Part shown: one piece after another, positions 16,310-23,573 of the stretch
Numbering within the stretch: position 1 is the first letter of the stretch
How the letters are laid out: each line of letters starts with the position of its first letter
Assembly (NCBI GenBank): GCA_963931575.1
Contig: OZ007029.1
Span: forward strand, 1,550,001-1,614,000
DNA: 64,000 nt
Source: Gastranaerophilus sp944325835
GTDB taxonomy: Bacteria > Cyanobacteriota > Vampirovibrionia > Gastranaerophilales > Gastranaerophilaceae
Reading direction: 5' to 3'
Translations under genes and position numbers: made by a program
Notes under the pieces: model-generated
What the model was told of the DNA's origin: nothing
The model's input: the letters and a program-made list of their open reading frames with translations, nothing else
The model's database searches: none

Positions 16310-17950
16310 ATGGCAAAAAGAATTGTATTCGACGAGGAAGCAAGAAAATCCTTGTTGAAAGGTATTGATGCCGTTGCGGACGCAGTAAAAGTTACTCTTG
16401 GTCCTAAAGGCAGAAACGTAATTATCGAAAAAAAATTCGGCGCACCTCAAATCGTTAACGACGGCGTTACTATCGCTAAAGAAATCGAACTTAAAGACGG
16501 TTTGGAAAACGCAGGCGCTCAACTGTTAAAAGAAGTTTCATCAAAAACAAACGACGTAGCCGGTGACGGTACTACAACCGCATCAGTTCTGGCTCAGGCA
16601 ATCGTTAGAGAAGGCTTGAAAAACCTTACCGCAGGTGCTAACCCGATGTCTATGAAACGCGGTATTGATAAAGCAGTTGAAATTTCTATTGAAGAAATCA
16701 AAAAATTATCAAAACCGGTTAACACTAAAGAAGAAATCGCACAGGTCGCAGGAATTTCTGCCGGCAACAATAAAGAAATCGGCGAATTAATCGCAGAAGC
16801 CATGGAAAAAGTCGGCACAGAAGGCGTTATCACCGTTGAAGAAAGCAAATCTTTCGGAACTTCTCTGAAAGTCGTTGAAGGTATGCAATTCGACAAAGGT
16901 TACTTATCACCATATTTCGTAACCGATGCGGAAAGAATGGAAGCCGTTCTGGAAGACGCTTACGTACTTTGCGTTAACAAAAAAATTAACCTCATCACAG
17001 ACTTAGTTCCTGTTCTGGAACAAGTTGCACGTGACGGCAGAGCTTTATTGTTAATCGCAGAAGACGTTGAAGGCGAAGCTCTTGCAACACTAGTTGTTAA
17101 CACAATGAGAAAAGTTTTGAGAGCAGTAGCAGTTAAAGCTCCGGGCTTTGGCGACAGAAGAAAAGCAATGCTCGAAGATATCGCAATTTTGACCGGCGGC
17201 GAAATGTTCACCGAAGAACTCGGTATCAAGCTTGAAAACGTTACAACCCAAATGATGGGTCTTGCAAAACGTGTTACCGTAACCAAAGACGAAACAACTA
17301 TCGTTGTAGGCCCTGAAACAAAACAAGCTGTTCAAGACCGTATCCGTTTAATCAAAAAACAAATCGAAGCTTCTGATTCCGAATACGATAAAGAAAAACT
17401 TCAAGAAAGAATTGCAAAACTTTCAGGCGGTGTCGCAGTAATCGAAGTCGGTGCAGCAAGCGAAGTTGAACTTAAAGAAAGAAAATTGAGAATTGAAGAC
17501 GCACTCAACGCAACCCGTGCGGCAAATGAAGAAGGTATCGTTCCGGGCGGCGGCGTTGCACTGGTAAGAGTTCAACAAGCTCTTAACAATGTAATCGACA
17601 CAATTAACTTCGGTTCTGACGATGAAAAAGTCGGCTTCAAAATCCTTACAACCGCACTCGATGTACCTTTGAGAGCAATCGCACACAACGCAGGTGCTAA
17701 ATCTGACGTTGTAATCGACACTGTTCTTTCAAACGAAGGCGCATTCGGTTATGATGCTTTGGATTACAAATACGTAGATATGTTCAAAGCCGGAATTGTT
17801 GACCCTGCAAAAGTAACCCGTTCAGCGTTGATGAACGCTGCATCAGTAGCTTCTATGCTGCTTACAACAGAAGCGGCAGTAGTCGAACTTCCGGAAGAAA
17901 AATCCGAATCCGCAATGCCTGCAATGGGCGGCATGCCAGGTATGATGTAA
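16310..17950 (+). CDS. groEL: Chaperonin GroEL
   Basis: A 546-residue Hsp60 subunit that folds proteins with ATP and GroES. Seen are VTLGPKGRNVIIEKKFG, the ATP-site VAGDGTTTASVLAQAI (about residues 85-100), the apical-domain KAPGFGDRRKAMLEDIA, the signature AATRAANEEGIVPGGG-type block (ALNATRAANEEGIVPGGGV), and the Gly-Met tail ending GGMPGMM. An AAGGAGAAAATATA ribosome site precedes the ATG. It is downstream of groES in the same direction and ends at a strong terminator. Confidence 0.99.
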   Translation: MAKRIVFDEEARKSLLKGIDAVADAVKVTLGPKGRNVIIEKKFGAPQIVNDGVTIAKEIELKDGLENAGAQLLKEVSSKTNDVAGDGTTTASVLAQAIVREGLKNLTAGANPMSMKRGIDKAVEISIEEIKKLSKPVNTKEEIAQVAGISAGNNKEIGELIAEAMEKVGTEGVITVEESKSFGTSLKVVEGMQFDKGYLSPYFVTDAERMEAVLEDAYVLCVNKKINLITDLVPVLEQVARDGRALLLIAEDVEGEALATLVVNTMRKVLRAVAVKAPGFGDRRKAMLEDIAILTGGEMFTEELGIKLENVTTQMMGLAKRVTVTKDETTIVVGPETKQAVQDRIRLIKKQIEASDSEYDKEKLQERIAKLSGGVAVIEVGAASEVELKERKLRIEDALNATRAANEEGIVPGGGVALVRVQQALNNVIDTINFGSDDEKVGFKILTTALDVPLRAIAHNAGAKSDVVIDTVLSNEGAFGYDALDYKYVDMFKAGIVDPAKVTRSALMNAASVASMLLTTEAAVVELPEEKSESAMPAMGGMPGMM

Positions 17951-17971
17951 TCTGATACAGCCATAATAATG

Positions 17972-18002
17972 AAGAAGGGCGCCGGTTTCCGGCGCCCTTC
18001 TT
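17972..18002. terminator. Bidirectional terminator between groEL and higA
   Basis: A 14-bp perfect stem, AAGAAGGGCGCCGG (17972-17985) with CCGGCGCCCTTCTT (17989-18002), and a TTT loop. Its right arm overlaps the stop codon of the convergent antitoxin gene, so it ends both transcripts. Confidence 0.85.
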
Positions 18003-18285
18003 ACATAGCAATAACTTCTATATCATCCAAATTAACACGCTGTTTTGCGTGCCATAAATCATACGCTTGCTGCATATTCAGCCAGAACTGCGCGGAAGTT
18101 CCCAACGCCTTTGATAATCTTAAAGCCATTTCTGGAGATATGCCTACCTTACCATTTACGATTTCAGACAAATTTTTACGGCTGGTTCCTATACGCAAAG
18201 CAAAAGCTGAAATACTAAACCCCAATGGTTTGATACAGTCTTCTAATAATATTAATCCCGGATGTGGTGGGTTGTACATTTCCAT
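18001..18285 (-). CDS. higA: HigA-type antitoxin
   Basis: A 94-residue XRE-fold antitoxin. MYNPPHPGLILLEDCIKPLG is the typical HigA opening, followed by the helix-turn-helix SISAFALRIGTSRKNLSEIVNGK and the ALRLSKALGTSAQFWLNMQ block. It would bind and neutralise HigB and repress the operon. As usual for hig loci, it lies downstream of the toxin gene, 12 bp after its stop. AAGGAGTATCGACT supplies the ribosome site. Confidence 0.93.
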   Translation of the reverse strand: MEMYNPPHPGLILLEDCIKPLGFSISAFALRIGTSRKNLSEIVNGKVGISPEMALRLSKALGTSAQFWLNMQQAYDLWHAKQRVNLDDIEVIAM

Positions 18286-18297
18286 AGTCGATACTCC

Positions 18298-18582
18298 TTA
18301 ATGATAATCGTGGTAATCTACAATATAGACATCTTTAGTTATTTGGTCATATTTAAAAGTAATACGCCAGTTAGCTTGCACTGTTACCGCCCATTGTCCT
18401 TTTAAATCACCTTTCAAAGGATGTAGTCTGTAAGCTGGCAACGCCAAATCACTTATGTCAGATAATGAATCCAAAGCAAAAAGTATACGAGATATCTTTA
18501 AAGTGTGTATTTGTTGTATACCCTTAGTATTACCAGTTTCAAAGAATAACTGTAAGCCTTTATGCTTAAATGATTTAATCAT
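18298..18582 (-). CDS. higB: HigB-type toxin (RelE superfamily)
   Basis: A 94-residue toxin, first gene of the pair. It has the HigB pattern MIKSFKHKGLQLFFETG, ILFALDSLSDISDLALP, RLHPLKGDLKGQWAVTV and the C-terminal WRITFKYDQ...VDYHDYH, with the basic and His residues expected at the mRNA-cleavage site. HigB toxins are ribosome-dependent endoribonucleases. The ATG is 7 nt after the -10 box, so the toxin mRNA is probably leaderless while higA has a good ribosome site, which could favour antitoxin synthesis. Confidence 0.93.
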   Translation of the reverse strand: MIKSFKHKGLQLFFETGNTKGIQQIHTLKISRILFALDSLSDISDLALPAYRLHPLKGDLKGQWAVTVQANWRITFKYDQITKDVYIVDYHDYH

Positions 18583-18589
18583 ATAAATA

Positions 18590-18618
18590 ATTATAACCTA
18601 TAACGTAACAGGTGTCAA
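18590..18618 (-). promoter_or_regulatory. Consensus promoter of higBA
   Basis: On the minus strand TTGACA (18618-18613), 17-nt spacer, TATAAT (18595-18590): a perfect sigma-70 consensus. The dyad TTATA-GGT-TATAA overlaps the -10 box and is a candidate operator for HigA. Confidence 0.85.
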
Positions 18619-18640
18619 GGGTTATGATATGGAGGCAAAA

Positions 18641-18871
18641 ATGAATTGTAAAGTAATTTAATTACCGAAGAAATCTACGAGAGGTTAGACGACTTCACCT
18701 TATTCAATAGAAAGAATAAAACACGCTTCACATATACTATCTGAGATTATGGTTGATTGCAAGTTCAAACAAATGGAACTACAGAGTTTTACATCAATAC
18801 TTCACGAAAGAATATCGACACTTTACACAGAAATGGTCGAATTTATTGAAACTCTGGAACCTTACGAATAA
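18641..18871 (+). pseudogene. Small frameshifted gene remnant
   Basis: After GGAGGCAAAA an ATG at 18641 opens MNCKVI then stops. Reading on with two compensating frame changes gives ITEEIYERLDDF and then a continuous helical tail, PYSIERIKHASHILSEIM to LEPYE and TAA at 18869-18871. The pieces join into one plausible small helical protein of about 75 residues, so this looks like a decayed gene divergent from higBA. A sequencing error is the alternative. The family is not recognised. Confidence 0.4.
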
Positions 18872-18874
18872 CTA

Positions 18875-20323
18875 TCATTTAGCCAGTTCTTCGAGCATTT
18901 CTTTGCCGCGGGACGGGAAGCCGTGAATGAAAGCCCCGTTTTCACTACTATTTGACAGCTTTTTAGAAAGCTTTTCAATAAATCCCATATACGGCTGCAA
19001 CTCATCGCCGTACTCTATTTCTTCATTCCATTCACGATTGGAGTTAAAGTAAAATTTTAAACGTTCCGCCGGTTTATCCGGTGCGGTAACTTCAACATAA
19101 TTTCTGCCGCTCTGAGTGGTTTCAAGGTATAAAGAAGCACCTTTTGTTTCCAAATCCGTTATGCAGCAATTTTGTTCGGTAAGTTCCGGATAATAGGTTT
19201 TAATTTGTATCCTGCCATCCTCCGGATTAAAGCGTTCATATAAAAAGTATTCCTTATCCTTGCTAAAGCGTAGATGTTCAAGTACACCCGCATCATCCGA
19301 TGTCGGTAAAGTTAAATCATAACAGGTTTTATCCTCAGGAAAATGAACATCACTTTCCTTGAAATCATCAATTATATCAAGTTTATTCTCCCCGCTGATA
19401 AAATCATCAAGCAGCTCATATTTATCTTTTTCTTTTATTGATTTAAAGATTTCGGACTCAACAGGGAGGTTGTATCTGTAGTGCAAATACGCAAAACTGT
19501 CGCGGACTTCCAGTACATTACTAAATTCTTTTGAACCAAAGACCTTTTTAACTTCATCAAATGTTTTTCCGGACTTATCTGCAATTTTTTGGAATTTAGT
19601 TTTACTTACAACATCATTAATCATTTCAAAGAAAGATTTTGTATAGCTGACACGATAGGAAGGTTCGTCAATAAGTTTCTTCAAATCCAGACTTTCAAGC
19701 AGCCCCTGACACTGTTCTGTTGTAAAATTATAAGAATCTTGTTCGTCTTTTGCACTGAAGCTTTTCAACTTACCGCGCCACGGCTCAACATTCATGGAAA
19801 GAGTAAATTCATCCTCACCAAGAACAAAATCAAACCTTGCATTGTCAGTATTTTCGTTGAAAATTTTAAGATTCAATGCACCTGAATTAAATTCAAAGTT
19901 CGGGATATCTTTTCTGTCGGCCGGAACCTTTTTAACAAGATGACAGCCAAAACCTTGCTCCAGATTAGCCATTTGCCAGTCGTTGCCGTCCTCGCTGACT
20001 TTCATTGCAATACCGGCAACCCCGTTTTTAGCGTCCTCCGCACTTTTAGCAAAAATAGAGTCATCAAGGAACTTTTTCAAATAAGTTCCTACACCGGTCA
20101 AAGAATCAGATGCGCCGGTGGTTCTCCCTTTTCTGGCATTATAAATCAACACACCTGCAAGACCGGCTGTTGCCAAACCAGCGGCAATCCAGCCGATTGC
20201 CTTAGTATAGTCTTTGCGCGGCGCTCTTGAGGGTGCATTCATCTCTTGAGGGTTTTGCTGCGGCACAGCAGCCCCGAACGACGTTGTTACAGGAGTATTA
20301 ACACTAACTTTTGACACTTGCAT
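18875..20323 (-). CDS. Membrane-anchored hypothetical protein with xFGA tag
   Basis: A 482-residue protein. The N-terminus, MQVSKVSVNTPVTTSFGA, carries the 'SFGA' tag also found as NFGA in the protein at 51060, followed by a Pro/Gln-rich stretch and one transmembrane helix (about residues 43-61, IGWIAAGLATAGLAGVLIY). The rest is a charged, mixed alpha/beta region with no domain that I recognise. It is probably tethered to the inner membrane. It starts without an evident Shine-Dalgarno. Function unknown. Confidence 0.75.
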   Translation of the reverse strand: MQVSKVSVNTPVTTSFGAAVPQQNPQEMNAPSRAPRKDYTKAIGWIAAGLATAGLAGVLIYNARKGRTTGASDSLTGVGTYLKKFLDDSIFAKSAEDAKNGVAGIAMKVSEDGNDWQMANLEQGFGCHLVKKVPADRKDIPNFEFNSGALNLKIFNENTDNARFDFVLGEDEFTLSMNVEPWRGKLKSFSAKDEQDSYNFTTEQCQGLLESLDLKKLIDEPSYRVSYTKSFFEMINDVVSKTKFQKIADKSGKTFDEVKKVFGSKEFSNVLEVRDSFAYLHYRYNLPVESEIFKSIKEKDKYELLDDFISGENKLDIIDDFKESDVHFPEDKTCYDLTLPTSDDAGVLEHLRFSKDKEYFLYERFNPEDGRIQIKTYYPELTEQNCCITDLETKGASLYLETTQSGRNYVEVTAPDKPAERLKFYFNSNREWNEEIEYGDELQPYMGFIEKLSKKLSNSSENGAFIHGFPSRGKEMLEELAK

Positions 20324-20431
20324 ACGTCTATCAAAACACGAACAAAATAAAATTTGCCAAAATCTGAAAATCTCTTTACATTTTTGTTAAAATATTATAG
20401 AATATTGTTATATAAAAAAGGAGAGAATAAT

Positions 20432-20974
20432 ATGAAATACATTTGTACAGTATGCGGTTGGACTACAGAAGCTGATGTTCAGCCTGAAAAATGCCCGATT
20501 TGCGGAGCTACAACATTTACAGCTCAAGAATCAAACGGTGAAAAAACATACGCTTGCGAACATAAAATCGGTGACGGCAAAGTTGAAGATAAAGAAATTA
20601 TGGACGGCTTGCTTGCTAACTTCAACGGCGAATGCTGCGAAGTCGGCATGTACCTTGCAATGAGCAGACAAGCAGAACGCGAAGGCTATCCTGAAATCGC
20701 AGAAGCTTACAAAAGATACGCTTTTGAAGAAGCTGAACACGCTGCAAAATTTGCAGAACTTCTTGGCGATGTCGTTACTAACTCAACTAAGAAAAACTTA
20801 GAAATGAGAGCTGCTGCTGAACAAGGCGCTTGCGAAGGTAAATTAATGATTGCAAAACGCGCAAAAGAATTGGGCTACGATGCAATTCACGATACAGTTC
20901 ACGAAATGGCTAAAGATGAAGCACGTCACGGCAGAGGCTTCGACGGTCTTTTAGCAAGATACTTCGGAAAATAA
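20432..20974 (+). CDS. Reverse rubrerythrin (rubredoxin domain first)
   Basis: A 180-residue non-haem iron protein for peroxide defence in anaerobes. The N-terminal rubredoxin-like domain has CTVCGW and CPICGA (two CxxC iron ligands, residues about 4-25); the ferritin-like di-iron domain follows with FNGECCEVGMY, YAFEEAEHAAKFAELL and MAKDEARHGRGFDGLL, supplying the Glu and Glu-x-x-His ligands. This domain order is opposite to classical rubrerythrin and matches the NADH-peroxidase 'reverse' type of clostridia. The start at 20432 is set by AAAGGAGAGAATAAT. A strong terminator follows. Confidence 0.93.
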   Translation: MKYICTVCGWTTEADVQPEKCPICGATTFTAQESNGEKTYACEHKIGDGKVEDKEIMDGLLANFNGECCEVGMYLAMSRQAEREGYPEIAEAYKRYAFEEAEHAAKFAELLGDVVTNSTKKNLEMRAAAEQGACEGKLMIAKRAKELGYDAIHDTVHEMAKDEARHGRGFDGLLARYFGK

Positions 20975-21002
20975 TTTTTCTATTAATAAAATACTCTTTA
21001 GT

Positions 21003-21030
21003 ACGCGGTGAAATCTCACCGCGTTTTTTA
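21003..21030 (+). terminator. Rho-independent terminator after rubrerythrin
   Basis: CGCGGTGA (21004-21011) pairs with TCACCGCG (21016-21023) around AATC, followed by TTTTTTATTT. Confidence 0.92.
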
Positions 21031-21040
21031 TTTAAAACAC

Positions 21041-21069
21041 TTGTGCGCGAGAGAAAAAAAAGTTATAAT
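21041..21069 (+). promoter_or_regulatory. Promoter for leaderless GNAT-like gene
   Basis: TTGTGC (21041-21046), 17-nt spacer, TATAAT (21064-21069), six bases, then ATG at 21076. Confidence 0.65.
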
Positions 21070-21075
21070 AAAACT

Positions 21076-22068
21076 ATGAGCAACATCAGAAGGTTAAACA
21101 TTCTCGATAAAAACCAGCTGAAAAAAATCGCAGAATTGGCAAACCCGAATGTCAATTATTACTTTAAATATCATCTGATGAAAGAATGCGTCTGTATTGC
21201 ACAGAGCTTTTTGCCGCTGCGTTTTAAGTTCATGCCGGAATCTTATGTATTTTCCGAATCCGGCAGAATTAAAGGCATGATTTCTGTCCTGCCAACCCGC
21301 GGCAATCCCGAACAAATTAACATTAACAGACTGCTGTTTGAAAATAACGACTACCAGACCGGAAAAGAATTAATTCAGTTCATAATAAACCATTACGGGG
21401 AGGAAGGTGCCAAAACTTTCAAAGTAGTCATAGATAACAATCACAAGGAACTTGAACAACTGTTTATGGAAGGCTGCGGCTTCCGCTGCGGCTCTTATGA
21501 AAATCTCTGGGATATTACGCATGACATAAATTATTTTCAAAACTGCAAACCGCAGGATTTTCAAAAAGCAACAGATACGCATGCCGGATTTATTGCGGAT
21601 TTAAATAACTCCGAATTGATTACCCTCTACCGCCCTGCAATGGAACGCACAGAAGACGAATTCAAAGAACCGCTGGTAAAAATCTTTGATAACCAGTATG
21701 AGGATAATTTTGTATTGATTTCTGCCGGAATTGCTGTCGCGTATTTAGAAATTCAAACGAACGACAATTACAACTTTATCATATCGCTTACCAAGAATGA
21801 CGGGTACAATTTAGACTATGATGAAATAATCGCCTTCGGGGTTCAAAATATTCTAAACAAACGCAGCAGTGAATGCCATATTTATTTGAAACAAAAAAAA
21901 TATTTAAAATTTGCACAGGATTACGAAAATTATCTTCATGCCAGAAATTATGAATGCATACAAACGCAGCATGTGTTGATTAAAGACTTCTACAAGCCGA
22001 TAAAACAGGAGTTTCAGGCATTTGTATTCGGCGAAATAAAGCAGTTCTCCGCCGCACCGCCTCGCTGA
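21076..22068 (+). CDS. GNAT-like acetyltransferase-fold protein
   Basis: About 330 residues. The layout suggests two GNAT-like halves: FMPESYVFSESGRIKGMISVLP resembles strands 2-4 of the N-acetyltransferase fold, QTGKELIQFIINHYGEEGAK resembles the acyl-CoA-binding helix, and FMEGCGFRCGSYENLWDI resembles the last strands; a second region (about 180-330) repeats the theme. The substrate is unknown. The start at 21076 is chosen over an upstream GTG because of the promoter 6 nt away. The last residues (SAAPPR) and the stop codon come from a palindromic repeat that begins at about 22041, so the native C-terminus has been replaced or extended. Confidence 0.7.
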   Translation: MSNIRRLNILDKNQLKKIAELANPNVNYYFKYHLMKECVCIAQSFLPLRFKFMPESYVFSESGRIKGMISVLPTRGNPEQININRLLFENNDYQTGKELIQFIINHYGEEGAKTFKVVIDNNHKELEQLFMEGCGFRCGSYENLWDITHDINYFQNCKPQDFQKATDTHAGFIADLNNSELITLYRPAMERTEDEFKEPLVKIFDNQYEDNFVLISAGIAVAYLEIQTNDNYNFIISLTKNDGYNLDYDEIIAFGVQNILNKRSSECHIYLKQKKYLKFAQDYENYLHARNYECIQTQHVLIKDFYKPIKQEFQAFVFGEIKQFSAAPPR

Positions 22069-22187
22069 ACCGCGAGCCGTGGCGGCTGCGCTGTCTAACA
22101 CGCCACTCAAAAGACTCGCTTGCGTAAGCGGGAGTTGCTTCGCAACTCATTCACGCCACGTTCCTTATCGCGAGTCTTTCTCGGACA
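22041..22187 (-). repeat. Modular palindromic repeat, copy A
   Basis: Read on the minus strand it starts TGTCCGAGAAAGACTCGCG and ends CGGAGAACTGC, the conserved ends of the family. Inside are hairpins GAGTTGC/GCAACTC and GCTTACGCAAGC, bracketed by AAAGACTCG/CGAGTCTTT arms. It supplies the stop codon of the upstream gene. Confidence 0.85.
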
Positions 22188-22258
22188 AAACAAATTATTG
22201 AGCAATTAAAAAAACGGGGTTGACATTCAAATTTGTTCATTATACAATTTTCTCACGC

Positions 22259-22330
22259 GCCGGCATAGCTCAACGGTAGAGCAACGGTTTTGTAAACCGT
22301 AGGTTGTAGGTTCGATTCCTATTGCCGGCT
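22259..22330 (+). tRNA. tRNA-Thr (UGU)
   Basis: Acceptor GCCGGCA/TGCCGGC, D arm AGCTCAACGGTAGAGC, anticodon arm ACGGTTTTGTAAACCGT (anticodon TGT) and T arm TGTAGGTTCGATTCCTA. CCA is not encoded. Confidence 0.96.
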
Positions 22331-22431
22331 ATGTAAAAAGACCGAAAGAGGTTACGAGTTGGCTCGTAATATTGAGAGGTGAAAATCTTACTCCTTGGAA
22401 TATTAAATTTCACGGGGAAGATATGAAAAAA

Positions 22432-22649
22432 GCCCTTGTGGCAAGGACTCCGCGAAAACAATTGAGTATTGTTTGAGTGGAGGAGGGTAGCAGCACTCCC
22501 TTGGTTGCTAAATAACTCAAAGTGCAGCACAGAACGATAAGCCCTTGTGGCAAGGACTCCGCGAAAACAATTGAGTATTGTTTGAGTGGAGGAGGGTAGC
22601 AGCACTCCCTTGGTTGCTAAATAACTCAAAGTGCAGCACAGAACGATAA
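22432..22649 (+). repeat. Two tandem 109-bp pseudo-tRNA-Thr units
   Basis: Units 22432-22540 and 22541-22649 appear identical. Each begins GCCCTTGTGGC like the real tRNA-Thr at 22650 and later contains GGGTAGCAGCACTCCCTTGGT, the tRNA D/anticodon region with a changed stem. Between the two lies a hairpin, AAAACAAT-TGAGT-ATTGTTT, of the palindromic-repeat type. The units cannot fold as functional tRNAs. The preceding 22331-22431 holds nothing I recognise. Confidence 0.85.
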
Positions 22650-22721
22650 GCCCTTGTGGCGCAGGGGTAGCGCACTCCCTTGGTAAGGGAGAGGCCACGA
22701 GTTCAAATCTCGTCAAGGGCA
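22650..22721 (+). tRNA. tRNA-Thr (GGU)
   Basis: Acceptor GCCCTTG/CAAGGGC, D arm GGCGCAGGGGTAGCGC, anticodon arm CTCCCTTGGTAAGGGAG (anticodon GGT) and T arm CACGAGTTCAAATCTCGT. It is the intact third member of the tandem array. Between it and tRNA-Tyr (22722-22925) I see only a doubled GATGACAATT near 22900. Confidence 0.96.
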
Positions 22722-22925
22722 TATTGCGTTATCTCGAATAAATCAGAGATACCAATCTGATAAAGGAAACTCAAAAATGTGTGTGCCGGTCCGCAACTTA
22801 TGGAATATGGATAGCACAACGAAATGAAAAAGATATAGCCGAAATAGAGAAACACTAGAGCAAGTTACGGACACTGGCGAAACACATTAGAGGGTTTTAG
22901 ATGACAATTGATGACAATTGAATAT

Positions 22926-23008
22926 GGGTAGGTGCCCGAGTGGCTAAAGGGAACAGACTGTAAATCTGTCGGTGCGAGCCTACGGTGGTTCGAATCCACC
23001 CCTGCCCA
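22926..23008 (+). tRNA. tRNA-Tyr (GUA)
   Basis: Class II tRNA: acceptor GGGTAGG/CCTGCCC, anticodon arm CAGACTGTAAATCTG (anticodon GTA), variable arm around GGTGCGAGCCTACG, T arm GTGGTTCGAATCCAC. Its last 16 bases are duplicated 210 bp downstream. Confidence 0.96.
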
Positions 23009-23362
23009 AATAAAAACGGAAATGACTTTTGTTATTTCCGTTTTTATCATGAGTAAGTGTAATGTTTTATAGAACCACCACAAAGCGGAGCTTTGTCATT
23101 GGTTCGAGCGCGAACGAGCTGAGGCTGAAGCGATTTTGTTCAAAGCGATAAAATTGCTGAAGAACAAAACGCGAAATGCCGTTACACGCGAGTGAGCAAG
23201 ACAATCCACCCCTGCCCAAATAAAAACGGAAATGACTTTTGTTATTTCCGTTTTTATCATGAGTAAGTGTAATGTTTTATAGAACCACCACAAAGCGGAG
23301 CTTTGTCATTGGTTCGAGCGCGAACGAGCTGAGGCTGAAGCGATTTTGTTCAAAGCGATAAA
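22993..23362 (+). repeat. Direct duplication of the tRNA-Tyr 3' end and flank
   Basis: 22993-23152 is repeated at 23203-23362 (period 210 bp), separated by a 50-bp unique stretch. Each copy carries the last bases of tRNA-Tyr (AATCCACCCCTGCCCA), the terminator, and a GC-rich hairpin region (AAAGC-GGA-GCTTT, GTTCGAGCGCGAAC). The second copy ends at the tracrRNA side of the CRISPR locus. It could be a recombination-made tandem copy or an attachment-type repeat of a lost element. Confidence 0.85.
23010..23047 (+). terminator. Strong intrinsic terminator after tRNA-Tyr
   Basis: A 17-bp stem with a TTTT loop: ATAAAAACGGAAATGAC pairs with GTTATTTCCGTTTTTAT. An identical copy lies 210 bp downstream within the duplication. 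Confidence 0.92.
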
Positions 23363-23439
23363 CCGTGACCATATTTGTCGCAGGGATAATGTATTATCTC
23401 TAAGTAAGCCGCTAGAGGCTAAAATAGGACGAACATTAT

Positions 23440-23524
23440 GAAAAGAAGATGTCCGGTAGTTTTACCGGACAGAACTTCACGAAACTTTCTTATTATAGTA
23501 ACGTTTCGAAAGTATTTATTGTAT
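23440..23524 (-). ncRNA. tracrRNA of the type II-C CRISPR system
   Basis: On the plus strand 23493-23524 matches the crRNA-sense repeat from its second base with only three mismatches (at 23500, 23501 and 23503), so the minus strand carries the anti-repeat. The mismatches fall where the usual bulge separates lower and upper stems. Downstream on the minus strand come AAGAAAGTTTCGTG and a hairpin GTCCGGT/ACCGGAC (23451-23470) followed by a U-rich ATCTTCTTTTC, which fits nexus and terminator elements. The 5' end is set by a consensus promoter at 23531-23558; the 3' end is approximate and could extend to about 23400 (a further AGCC/GGCT stem). Confidence 0.88.
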
Positions 23525-23530
23525 GCTATC

Positions 23531-23558
23531 ATTATAAAATAATTTATTTATTTGTCAA
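23531..23558 (-). promoter_or_regulatory. tracrRNA promoter
   Basis: On the minus strand TTGACA (23558-23553), 16-nt spacer, TATAAT (23536-23531). Initiation 6-7 nt downstream falls at the first base of the anti-repeat. It overlaps the cas9 leader in the opposite direction. Confidence 0.88.
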
Positions 23559-23573
23559 TAAAGGAGTTGAATA

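Noticed and set aside
22270..22722. 150-codon minus-strand open frame across the tRNA-Thr cluster
   Set aside because: It is the antisense of tRNA-Thr and its two pseudo copies; the peptide (for example RFELVASPLP) is a familiar false translation of tRNA genes.
22865..23083. 72-codon minus-strand frame over tRNA-Tyr (and its copy at 23096-23293)
   Set aside because: WAGVDSNHRRLAPTDLQS is the well-known spurious translation of a tRNA-Tyr; the second frame is the duplicated terminator region.
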